Source: Drechslera avenae (taxonomy: Eukaryota > Ascomycota > Dothideomycetes > Pleosporales > Pleosporaceae). Taken from it: a DNA stretch of 64,000 nucleotides. Below, piece after piece: positions 10,026 through 20,670 of this stretch. The stretch lies in contig JAXRVH010000033.1 of the NCBI GenBank assembly GCA_034640345.1, positions 310,001 through 374,000 on the forward strand, given 5' to 3'. Below the pieces are notes generated by a model, which worked only from the letters and a program-made list of their open reading frames with translations, was not told the DNA's origin and did not search any database. How positions within the stretch are numbered: the first letter of the stretch is position 1; every line of letters starts with the position of its first letter. Made by a program: the position numbers and the translations under genes.

Positions 10026-12931
10026 TCAAGTGCGCGAATTTGCACGATGTACTTCAATCTCTTCCATCTCCGTCCTCTTGAGCTGCTGGAAGCGCTGTCG
10101 CCACTTGTCCGAGCGTGTCTTGCGTTCATCGGGCGACATGTTTCGCGGGTCATCCTTCTTGTTCCGTCGGAACTTGTTAGTCACCTGTTCAAGCTTTGCT
10201 TTGGCAGGCGACTGTTCTCCCGCCTTCTTTGGCGAGCTGGGTGCGGGCGAAGACGTCGTCGTCATGTCACGCTCCATGTCCGCTGCCTTTGCCGGCGATG
10301 TAGCCTTTTGCTTGCCCTTGCTACTCTTGAAGCACGATGCTTCGCTCTCCTCGTGTTCCACAGCAGGCACCTCATTGGAGCGCTTGTCTGCAGCAACAGA
10401 ACGACGGCCTTCGTCAATCTGTACATTATTGATCATCTCTGATAGATCGTCCATGGCGCCATCCAGTCCCGACAACCGATGATTAGCAAATGACCGAGTG
10501 CGAGGCCCGCTGTATCCGCCCGGGTTGCTTGAGCTCAGTTCCTTGGGCGTGGGGTAAAATCGTTGTATGCTCCATGGTGTGTTCTGAGTACGGTTCTGAA
10601 TTTGGACGCCAAACGACTGTTGAGACGATGCACCGTTCGAGAGCCCCTCTTCACGGAACGCAAGACCGTGGTCTTTCATTCGCGGGGGGAACATGACAGG
10701 AGGATTGAGGTACTGCGTCTCCGAGGCTACACGGCCATTATTCTCCTGGCCTTCGTTCACGCTGCTGCTACTGTTGTTGTTGTTGATGCTCACCTGGACA
10801 CCCGAGTCGTGAGGCAAAGATCCAGCAACGAGGCCTCGTAGCGAAGGCGTCCTGGAGTCAGCACCGCGCTGGTACTCAGCTTGGCGTTTCTTGGTCTCAT
10901 CCGTGAGGAAGTGTAAAAGACCCTGGATGTAGCCTTGCAACACCTCGGGACTATCGGGAATACCAACATGGTCATAGCCAGCCTGATAGCCCTCCTGGTA
11001 TGTACATGGAACATGTGTCACAGGCTTGCCAGGGAACCGCCAGTTCTCATCTGTACTGCCACGCTGGTCCGAGTTAGTTCGCGGGGCTGTGCTGCTGCTT
11101 GGAGCCGATGTTACCGTCGTGGAGGCGGAAAACGGTTGGCCTGTACCGCTGTTTTGTACGGATGACAGCGAAGGTTGCTTTCCAAATGCTTCTGGCCATG
11201 AGGTGAGCTTAGGCGCTACCTCTTGGTTCCTCGAACGTCCGGAGTGCCCTTCATTCCAAGGACTAGCAGGCCAAAGCTTCTCTGGCGTGCATGGGACGGC
11301 CGTGTTTTCGTTGGACGAGTGCTTATTTTCGTTGCTCTGTGGCGCTACTCGAGTGGATGAGTGCTCGTGAGTGTTTGTAGGGAAAAAGTCCATGGTATCG
11401 ATGCTGGACAAACTGTGCTTTTGTGACGAAGCTCGATGTCGGCGATTTCCTGATTCTAATACCTCTTGGTTTGGCCAGTTCGAGCGCTGCTGCGACGAAG
11501 CAGTAGACGGCATAGTTCCTTGTATCACGTTGGACTTCGTAGCAGGCTCGTACGTAGGGCTCTTCGGGTTCAGCGCAGAAGCCTTCTTAGTCTCTTCGGG
11601 TGGTGGAGGCTTGATCTCAATGGCGCGAGAGCGACGGCTGGCTGATCCTGGAGGAGACTGTGGTGTGTTTGTCAAAGGGGGAACAAACGATGCTGGCTCC
11701 GCAGTGGGGAAGCTGGGAAAAGCGCCGAAAGACTGTGGTTGGGGCTGATACATTGGCATAGCTGCATATGGATTGGCGGGAACGAACGGGTAGCTTGAAG
11801 TAGCAAAGGGCTGCTGGAATGGAGGCCCGAACGGAGGCATCGTTGCTGAACCGGTGCCAATGGGGCCAGGGAAGGAGTTGGACTGGGCCGTGTTGCTGTT
11901 AGCTTCAATGGCCGTTATCTGCTTCCTCAGCGCATCGAGCTCAACGATGAGACATCGCTTCTTCTCAATCATTCCCGCTCGCCACGCCTCGCTTTGATGG
12001 CCTGCTTGCAAGACCTCAGTCTGTTCGACCGTACGGAGCTCTTGCTTCTTCAAGGCTTGTTGCGTCTTGAGTGAGGTAATATCCATGCCGACAAATGGTG
12101 TGTGGGTGTTGGAACGTGATGGGCCAAAGGTAGCTCCTGACGGGACGCTATGAGGAGCCAGAGCTGAAGGATCAGACATCTGCTTGACTGTCGGATCCAT
12201 AGCGGTAGGGCCAACAGAAGAAATTGCTGCTGGTAGTGCAAACATGCGATCCCCGACGAATATAACCGGTTGACCGCCAACCACCTCGATGCGAGCGGTA
12301 TTGTTGTTGTTTGACTGAGCTTGTGCTGGCATGATGTTGCCTGGAGCGACACGCAATGCTTGTTGTGGCCTGTACGTGCTGTCGCCGTATCGGGACGTCC
12401 CAAGCGGTGGAAGGTCGCTGGGAACTATACGGCCACCCGCGGTTACTCGTAGACCAGGTGGGCTACCATGCTCTTTGAGAAGCTTCTCGGCCTTTCCGCG
12501 CTTGATCGACGGTGTTGGCGAAGGTTTCTTCTGAGGGCCGAAGCCAGCAAGCGAAGCTGTTACAGGAACACGCAAGCTTCTGTTCGATGCTCTACTCGCC
12601 AAGTTTGCTGATGCGGATGCTGACGGACGTAGAACGTGCTCTGAAGGAAAGGAGATCAGCGTTTATCCATATCGTGGAGTCAAAGTAAGCCAGTGCAATG
12701 AGCTTAGAATATGTGGGGCATGAAGCGAAGAGCCCAGTCAAACGCAAACGACATGATCCACAGTCGGTTTGAAGGAGCGGTGATAGTGAATAGTGAGTGG
12801 CGACGAAGAGTGGAAGCCAATCACTGACCTCTGATTGCATCCTCATCGGGAAACTTCTCAATCGATACGGCTGATTCAGAAACCGAATCGCGGAGCGCAA
12901 GTAGTTCGTCTACTCTGTATGCAAGAGACAT
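10026..12931 (-). CDS. Disordered protein with N-terminal eIF4E-binding-like motif
   Basis: Exons on the minus strand are 12931-12829 and 12640-10026, giving 905 residues across a 188-nt GT-AG intron; the splice makes DAIREHVLRPSASAS. The N-terminus MSLAYRVDELLALRDS fits YxxxxL-Phi (Tyr5, Leu10, Leu11), the motif by which yeast Caf20 and Eap1 and metazoan 4E-BP and 4E-T bind the cap protein eIF4E. The rest is low-complexity Ser/Pro/Gln/Asn-rich, with one helical, coiled-coil-like segment at about residues 190-250 (TSLKTQQALKKQELRTVEQ and onward). The basic C-terminus ends in a short charged helix (DKWRQRFQQLKRTEMEEIE). The reading frame is open upstream to 13030, but the motif sits right at Met 12931, as in Caf20. 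No catalytic domain is seen. Function as a translational regulator is inference. Confidence 0.7.
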
Positions 12932-13783
12932 TGTGGATGGTATGTTACCCGAGACGGGTACCGCAGGCAACAAGCCGTCAACCTGATTGAGCCGTTGGTG
13001 TTGGGGCCAATGAGATGTCAAGCCAGACAAGCGGGGAGGGTTGAGATGGTGTGATGCGAATATCCTGCCAGATTTAGCATTGTATTGTGGTGGCGCATGT
13101 TTACTCGATCAATGAATATGTAACCAGCAGTCAGTGTGGACACACCTCAAAGCTGATCGATGAGAAGGCAATGTGATCAACGAGCGAACGACAGCTATCC
13201 AAAAGGCCGAAGTGCAGCAATGCGAAAGAAGACGGGGCAGAACAAGAAGATGGAACCAAAATGAGTGTGTGTGTTGAGAAGAAGGTCAAGTGAAGCTGCC
13301 TGGTCCGTTGTTATAGCCTGTATCCTGTCGTCACTCCCTAAGGATGGTCAATCACGGTCGGCTATTGGGGAAAGAGATGATCGGAGGACGACGGAGGAAG
13401 GTTTGATGAAGAAGATCGTGAAAGGCGAAGCAGTTGAGATGCTGCTAAGCGTGACTACCACATGTGAATGAGGAAAGAGCGGTGGACTCGGAGGCCTCAT
13501 CTGCGTCAACAGTGAATATTCACGGCAAACAAAGGAGGCACTGTGACGCAGATCTGGATATGCCATGACAGTAAACTACATGTCTTAATTATGAGATTGG
13601 AAACACCTACGGTGTGCTTGGTGTTGCAGATTGTGTGCTGCATTATGTATTGTTCCGAACCACACCTGAACGCCATCGCTATGCTCTACGTTTGATACTG
13701 TGTACTGTTTTGGTGCTTCCCGAGTGCTTTCCTGGATTTTCTCTATATTGTGACTATGATACTAGCCTAGAAGAAACCCTGGG
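12932..13783. other. Spacer, 5' leader of the eIF4E-binding gene and MRE11 3' region
   Basis: About 850 bp with no gene supported. Short reading frames on both strands have no family features. Confidence 0.5.
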
Positions 13784-16123
13784 TTATCTCTTACGGCTGG
13801 CACGAGTACTTGGTGGCGGGGCTGACTCAAAGGCATCATCGGACTCGATCTCGTCATCGCTCTACTCATATGTTAGCCAGTTTTCATACAAAAAGACGCA
13901 TCTTCACTTACAGGCTCTTGTACTACCTTTTTGCTCCGCGACGCTGCGGGCCGCGCTGGCTGACTGCGCTGAGTCGGCGCTTGAGAGAAGTTCAACTTCG
14001 ACTGTGTTGTAGGTGCCTTTGCTCGCGTTGCAGTCGTCTTCTTAGTCGGTGACTTGGCGCGCGTTGGTGCTTTTGTTGTTTTCGCAGCGGCTTTTTTTGC
14101 TGGAGCCTTCTTTTGCGATGCTACAAAAAGATCTTGACCGCTGTCTTCTTCATCGTCATCATCATCAATCATGATCACATCATTGTCTTCTTCTTCCTCT
14201 TCCTCTTCCTCTTCTACAACCTTCTTCTTACCTCGACCGCCTCTAGAAACTGGGGCAGCAGCCTTCTTCGTAGCTGCAGCTGCAGGTAAAGTTGCACTAG
14301 CGGCTTTACCACGGCCGCGTGCAGCAGCCTTCTTTGTTGGTATGGTAGCCAAACTGTCATCGTCCTTCTCCCCTTCGTTGTCAGATCGTATAAGAGCGCC
14401 CGGTTGGTCAGCCCAGTGGCCCTCGAAATCGCTGTCCCAATTATCCGGCTTAGGTTTGGTCTTGGATTTCCGGACCTTCTTGAGCTGTCCTGAGGCAAAC
14501 AAATCCTCCAGCTGTTCGCGGTACTCTGCCATCTCCTTGATAATCTCCTCCTCCTCAACCTCGTTAGCCTCCATCAGGTGCTTCAACTGATTCTTGAGGC
14601 TCTCTCTGACAAACGTTTCCATGGCATGTTTGTCGTCCTTGTCTACAAACTGGGAAACGGCGTCTCCGAACGAGTTTTGTGGCAGGATTGTCAAGGTCTG
14701 GGCTGTGAGGAACTCTTTCACCAGCTTATCGACCTTTACCGAGTCAATCGTTAGTTCGGCCAGCAACTGCTCGTCTGGCTCTTCAGCGGTATTCTTTAGG
14801 GATCGGTTCGCTGACTTCTTCTTCCGGTGGAACTGTACTACGTCGTTTACATTGGCTACCCTGCCCATGAAGCGGTTTGAGATACGTTGAGGGTTCTCGC
14901 AGTGGAACTCGCCTGGTGGGGGCGCTGTGTACTCTACGCGTAGCCGAACGAGCGGCAGCGGCACTTCAATGTCGTCACCCTCTTCTCTGTCGACCTGGAG
15001 TTCCAACCAATCTCGCCTTGCTTCATCGATCAAATCCTCGATAATCTTGTTTAGATGCTGGGTGATCTTGGCGCGATTATCAGAGACACGCCAGAGCTCT
15101 TTCTGCTTGATCTCCTTTTCTTCTGCAAGAACGATTTCTTTCATGATGAATGGCCGCACGGTTTTCAGACGAATATTTTCGGTGGTAAACTCCTTGCCCG
15201 TGACACTCAGAATGCAAACATGCTTGGGGACAGCCTCTCCAGGCATAAGCGAAGTCGCCACTGACGAGCCAGGTTGCATGACATGGAAGCCCATTTCAGG
15301 ATTGTATCGGGGATCTATCAGGCACTCATGCTCGTGGCCCCAAACTACGAGATCCATGAATTCGGGTAGAAAGTTCTCAGGAAGGTAGCTGGTCGGCGTG
15401 TGGGCATGATGGTTCTGATGGACGCTCATAAGATTGAACCATTCATCCTTCTGTGTGCCTGGTTGGAAAAACTTGACATTGCCGTCGCGCCAAGTGTGGA
15501 ATAGGCGTTCGTCCCGGACATTGCTAAGACCGTAGAGAGCTAGCTTAGTACCGCCCTTTTGGAGAAGTACTGGCTTGACTGCGATCTTGTCGACTTCTGG
15601 GGTACGCCCAAAGTAGTTGACAAACCCAGATGCCTGCAGCAGGTCGAGCGGAGAGAATGAGCCCTCGCCTGACGGGTCGTCATGATTGCCGTGGATGGCA
15701 AAGACTGGTATTGCAATATTGATGTCTTCATCCTCGTAGTTGACATGATCGATCATACCGCCAAAGTTCTCGCTCGCATCGCTCAGCATCTCTAGCTCGC
15801 ATGGCTTCTCCCCTAGACAATTCATGCGCAAGGAGCGCATGACCTGGTACATTGACTTTCTCGAAGGCTTGTTCTCGTGGAAAAGATCCCCGGCGTGCAG
15901 CACCATGTCGACGTCATGCTCCTTAGCTAGACACATGACCTCGTGAAAGGTCCTCCAGCTGTCGTCTTTCCGCTCCGCATCGCGCTCATTGTATCCGACA
16001 TGACTGTCTGTGGCGACGAGAATCCGAATCGTGTCGGCGCCTACATGGTGGGTTAGCGCATGCATTCCATTCCGTCTTGTCTTGACTCTTTGGCATACCT
16101 CTCTGCGGACCGCGTGGTGGCAT
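13784..16123 (-). CDS. MRE11: DNA double-strand-break repair nuclease Mre11
   Basis: Exons on the minus strand are 16123-16099 (25 nt), 16040-13912 and 13861-13784, giving 743 residues. The first intron (58 nt) yields the usual start MPPRGPQRGADTIRILVATD; the last (50 nt, with GTAAGT donor) replaces a premature end with an acidic, Arg-ending tail typical of the family. Metallophosphatase motifs are Asp20-Ser-His22, GDLFH, GNHDD, the SVHQNHHAH stretch and VWGHEHE. The Mre11 DNA-binding/capping domain follows, then an acidic stretch with a run of glutamates and KKAPAKKAAAKTTKAP-like basic repeats. With Rad50 and Nbs1/Xrs2 it resects and tethers broken ends. It is divergent from uS19m over 276 bp. 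Confidence 0.96.
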
Positions 16124-16399
16124 GATGTGCGATGTAGTGTCGTCGCTGTTGGTGGAGTTAGCCCCCGTCGACTCAATCGACTCTTGCAGACTTGCTGTAG
16201 TGCAAACACCCCCCCACTGGAACCAGAAGGCTTTGCGAGATAGCCCTCACAATTCGCGACGCGTTTCCGCCTAGGCCAAACCGTCAACCATAGCCATTAG
16301 GCGTTAGCGTTGCCCCGCGCTCTCACGTGGTTTTCGTGAAAGCGATCGGAAGCTGTGGAAAAGGTTCGCCGACCACATCTTTCACGTCTTCACGCAGCA
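16124..16399. promoter_or_regulatory. Bidirectional promoter between MRE11 and uS19m
   Basis: 276 bp lie between the two divergent start codons, so the promoters must overlap. No TATA box is obvious. A C-rich run lies near 16207-16215. Confidence 0.45.
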
Positions 16400-16865
16400 A
16401 TGTTTCCTACGCGAGCCCTCTGCGCTCGATCGGTCTGGAAAGGTAAGTCATGATCTATTGATGCATGGCAAAAGCAAAGGACATACTAACTTGTCCTCAG
16501 GACCAAACATTGTCGCGTAAGCCACAGCTTTGTCGCCCTAGCAGAATCGCTCTAATACCTCGAAGCCTACCGATAGTACAGAAAAAGGCAGGCGAACGAG
16601 TGCCTCCGATCAAGACCCAGGCCCGCTCAGCGACGATATTACCCAACTTTGTCGGCCTGAAGTTCCAGATACACAATGGGAAGAGCTACAACGATCTCAC
16701 CATAACTGAGGATATGGTCGGGCACAAGCTCGGAGAATTTGCGCCGTATGTCCCTAATGAAACAAACGAGAAGGCTGTTGGCCGCAATTACACCCAAGGC
16801 TTGGCTAATGGTGGGTTTACAGGACACGGAAGCAGTTCACATACAAGCAGACGAAGAACAAGTAA
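16400..16865 (+). CDS. RSM19: Mitochondrial small-subunit ribosomal protein uS19m
   Basis: Four tiny exons, 16400-16442, 16501-16516 (16 nt), 16566-16745 and 16823-16865, give 93 residues, the family's usual size. The translated core ARSVWKGPNIVALPIVQ, then KTQARSATILPNFVGLKFQIH, the NGKSYNDLTITEDMVGHKLGEF block and the basic end APTRKQFTYKQTKNK match S19 from start to finish. Intron 2 ends in AAG rather than the usual C/TAG, but has a CTAAT branch site about ten bases upstream, and only this choice restores the S19 sequence. uS19 sits in the head of the small subunit near the A and P site tRNAs. No clear presequence beyond the Arg-containing first 12 residues. Confidence 0.92.
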
Positions 16866-17139
16866 GAATGGGTTGCACGGGCATGGAATGGGAGTTTGGG
16901 TATCGATTTGGTTTATCTAGAAGCCATTCTGTACTGCTTTTGTACAAATATGATGAGCCCTGCAGTGGGTTAATGTCCTGATATCCTGATAGAGAGCCCC
17001 TGCGCCTAAGATGCCGACCGAACGCCCTGAAATGCATGTTGTGTTGCCAGATTAGTACGTGCAGCTGTTTTCCAGCTCTCAAATGTTCCTGAGAGAGCCC
17101 GCACAGATTGTCATGTATAGACAAGCTGGGGCAGACCCG

Positions 17140-17870
17140 CTAGCGGTAGAATTCGCCACGCTTGATGTTGACGCCGTACTCGCCCACGGCCATGCCCAAG
17201 TCCTCCATGGTGAGCACTGTACGGCCTTGACTGCCGCCCTGCCCTCCTCCACCATATCCTGGCCGCTGGATGCCGAGGTTGTAGTCCTTCGCCTTGGACC
17301 CGCTGTCTTTGCCCCCTTGGGCTCCACCTGGCGCTGCTGCTCCGGGCGGTCCTCCAGCACCACCCATGGGGTTGTTGCTTGTAGTGTTTGAGGAGCGGAT
17401 GCGGGAGAACTGGTAGGCGTCGGCCGCAATGTCGGCGATGAACTTCTGAGTGGCGAGCGCAAGCAGGCGCGCAAGGTGTTGAGATGTCTGGGGCGGTGGC
17501 GGCAGGCCGGCACGTGTCAAATAGTAGTTGGTTACAGCATCAGGTATCTAGTGGCGTAGTCAATACACAGCTCTCTTGGTCAAGGGGGGGGGGGCGGGTA
17601 ATTGCATACGATGGGCGCATATTCGTCCATCTTACCCAGGAACTCGCGCAACGTTGCGTCCTTCTTGGCCGGTATCCGCGCTTCGAATGCGGCGGCCGAG
17701 TCTGCCATTCCGTTGACTGCTGTGGGCTCGGCGTCGTTTGCGCCGTCAAGGTTCATGGCATCGGTTTCCAGTTGTGTCGCGTCCTGTTTGATCTCGTCGT
17801 CGACCGTGTGGTCCAACTCGTCGTTCATCTCCATGTGCGTGTCGGCCGGCTGCGAGTTGTTTTCCGACAT
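17140..17870 (-). CDS. TAF10: Transcription initiation factor TFIID/SAGA subunit TAF10
   Basis: Exons on the minus strand are 17870-17610 and 17547-17140, giving 222 residues; the 62-nt intron contains an 11-base C run and its removal makes the diagnostic block KMDEYAPIIPDAVTNYYLTR. The histone-fold helices run from about residue 72 to 135, with ARLLALATQKFIADIAADAY typical of TAF10. A Gly/Ala/Pro-rich linker is followed by the conserved C-terminal element RTVLTMEDLGMAVGEYGVNI, the part that completes the fold. The first 65 residues are acidic and disordered. TAF10 is shared between TFIID and SAGA and pairs with TAF3, TAF8 or SPT7. The frame is open upstream to 18050, but MSENN is the sensible start. 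It is convergent with uS19m. Confidence 0.94.
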
Positions 17871-18848
17871 GGTGACGATGGTATTATGTGGTTTGCGACA
17901 GGGTGTGCTGTATGACGTGGGCTCTTGAGTTGTGCTGTGCCGTTGCGGAGACGATGCGGGAGTGAGTGAACGGCGAGCCAAGCAACCAGATGCGGCAAGC
18001 GCGAAGCACCCATTCCGCCCCAGGAACCCGTGGAGCAATGCGGCGCGCATCTACCACCAATTCTTCCCTGCGAGGCGTCCTCGCAACCGCTTCTCTCCTC
18101 GTCCGATATGATACGTGTCCTAAACCAACCAGCGTTGGCTGAATTGCTTACAAGCCCTGGCACACAGGCTGGTAGCAACCTGGCCCAGGCAAGTGGCCAT
18201 GTACGTAGAAAATACATGTCAAATTTCCGGCTAATACTACATGTACATGGCAACATATCTAGCTCTACGACGAAGGGGTTCGTAACTCGTTTCACTTTCA
18301 ATGTAAGACAATCATGATGATATATTGCTGGCCCTGGCTCATTGGGCGTCACGACCCATGTGCTGCAAAATAGTCCTGTAATCATAAGACATGCAGTATA
18401 AGAGGCTTTCCAGTGGTTTTGAGATTGGAAGGATGTCACCCTCCAAGCTACTGGGTGCCTGGGGCTTTTCCTGGCTTTGGCAGGCACCTTGGAGAGACAA
18501 AGAGCAGGCCGGGACGAAGCAACAACCTCGGGCCATGGCCTAAGAATACGCAGGTAAAATGTGGCGCACTTGTCTGCAGGCTTCCTCGAGGGCTTCACTG
18601 GTACGCAGGTACAAAGGTACGAAGCCAAAGGGAAGGCTGTGAGACTCACAAGGGCGGACATGCAGCAGCAAGAGAGCGTGGTTGTGGCGGTGGTGTGTGG
18701 CCCGTGTTTGTGGCCGTCATGTGAGGCAGCAAGTTTGGTTGCTGCTGCAAATAGCTAGAGGCTAATCGACATGGACGGGATTGCCCTCGGCAGCTTATCT
18801 GTGCCGACGCACTGGCCAGTAAGTAAGCAAGTTGGATGCCTCACAACA

Positions 18849-18882
<34 letters not shown>

Positions 18883-20024
18883 CTTTTCTCGCAAGCCGTC
18901 GGAGCGTGGCAGTTGAGGGCTAGTTTGCGGGCAGCAACACGGCTACTCAAGCGGGGATTGTAGAGCCCCCCCCCCCCCCCCATTGCAGGCATTCCGAGCC
19001 AAAGCTTGTCATATATTGCAAACCAGCAGCAACCAGCAGAACCTTGGGCGCGCTCTCGGCGGGATTCGGAAGGCCAATGGCCGTGTCCCGTTTTCCCGTG
19101 GGCACAAGGACGGACCCGTACCTGGCTCGCTCGTGCGCGCACTGCTCCGGCCATGGCAACAGGGACGTGGAGCGCAAATGCCGGCACGGCCGTGACGGAG
19201 ACGCCCGAATGGCAAGGCGAAATGAATTGGGCTCCCACAGGCACAGACAGGCACAGTGCGAGGGTGAGGGCGAGGGCGAGGCCGGCAAGGTGGTGGGCGG
19301 CAAACACGCTCACAGCCATCCATCCATCCAAGCAGCTTCTGGGGCAGAGAGTGAGGGGTCGAAATGGTGCGCGAGACGTCATTGGCGTGTTTTCTCCAAA
19401 CCGCGTCTCAGGCCAAACTGCGATGCTGCAAATCCAAAAGCACACAACGCACACACGCACACACGCAGCGCTGCGGCCGGGCTTCACAGACACGGCGCTC
19501 GCTGGCTCGCGGTACAGAGTGCGCGTCGCCGACCAGCACCTCCAGGCCCGCTCTCCTGCGGCCCTGCGCGAGAGCGTGGTGAATGCGCCGAGTAGCGTGG
19601 GCTGTCGGGGTCTTTTAGTAGAGCACCACCTTAACGAAAGAAAAAATTCGCGCTTGATAGTGACCCTCTTTCTTCCCACCTGCGCTTGCTCCTTCCCGCA
19701 CACACGACAGTCAATTTTGCCCACCGGCGCCTGGTCTGCCTCGTCAACTTCGCATCCGACCTTCACACGCCGCCTCAGCCCGCTGCCTCCTCGTTACCTG
19801 CCCGTCAGACCCGCCTTGTAACGACGAGCTTGGTGTGCCTGGTGCCCGTATCCTTCCCACCCTCCCGACACCCTCACTTAAATCCTCGTCCCCCCACGGC
19901 ACTCTGCCACCGTCGCCTGCATCTGCTCTGCCCAGTCACCACAAAAGCCGGCTCTACAGTCTACTCAGACTCGCTCAAGAGGTTAGTTTCGCACACGTTA
20001 CTGCTCACGCCTGCCGCCCGCTTG

Positions 20025-20056
<32 letters not shown>

Positions 20057-20670
20057 ACTTCCCCGCCCCGGCTGCGTTTGGCCGTCTGCGCAAACCATCT
20101 GCCTGTTGTCTGCTTATGAGCTGGTGCCAGTAGGGCCCTGTGTGTCCTTTGCGCACCTTCCCGCTTGCCCGTCCGCAACCCACGCACTCGTTTGGGCCTA
20201 TAGTGCCCGTCAAACACCCACGTCACTTTTTTCCAGCCCACCACGCCTCCATTCTTGCTCACCCACCTTCTGCCTCCTGCACCCTTTGCTCTCCAGCACT
20301 TCCTGTCCACGCTTCCGCTAACGCCCATCCACTACAGCCACGTGCAAACATCTCTGGCATCATCCTAGGAAGCACTCACTGTTCCCACGGCGTGTGAAAT
20401 CGCCCGGTACTGGACCCCCATCCGCGCCACTACCTGCATTTCTGCCTCCGCAGAAATCTCTTGCCGCAACACCTTCCTTCTGTCACCAACCTGCGGCCTG
20501 GTAGCAGCAACGGGAATTACGTGCGGGGAGGTCAACACACAAACCTCTCCGGACACACCAGCGCCAACAGCAGTTGGTCTGCTCTTCAGCGCTCCCACCG
20601 GGGATCCCCAGCGCTCACCCTCCGTCTTCTCTAGTCGAATCACTGCCGAGACGCACACGCCAAATTCACC
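17871..20670. other. Long spacer and LARP1 5' leader with microsatellites
   Basis: About 2.8 kb without a supported gene. It holds an ATG/GTG trinucleotide run at about 18848-18882, a C16 run at about 18966-18981 and a (CT)14 run at 20025-20052. From about 19600 the plus strand becomes very pyrimidine-rich up to the LARP1 start, consistent with a long leader. Reading frames of up to 320 codons exist on both strands, but they mirror high GC content and show no family motif. Confidence 0.5.

Noticed and set aside
10030..10482. Plus-strand ORFs of 150-160 codons opposite the eIF4E-binding gene
   Set aside because: Antisense shadows of low-complexity coding DNA, with Cys/Leu/Arg-rich nonsense composition.
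18795..19766. A 323-codon minus-strand ORF and a 271-codon plus-strand ORF over 19.0-19.8 kb
   Set aside because: Both arise in GC-rich DNA with microsatellites and low-complexity translation; neither shows a family motif, start context or splice pattern. Each strand's frame mirrors the other.
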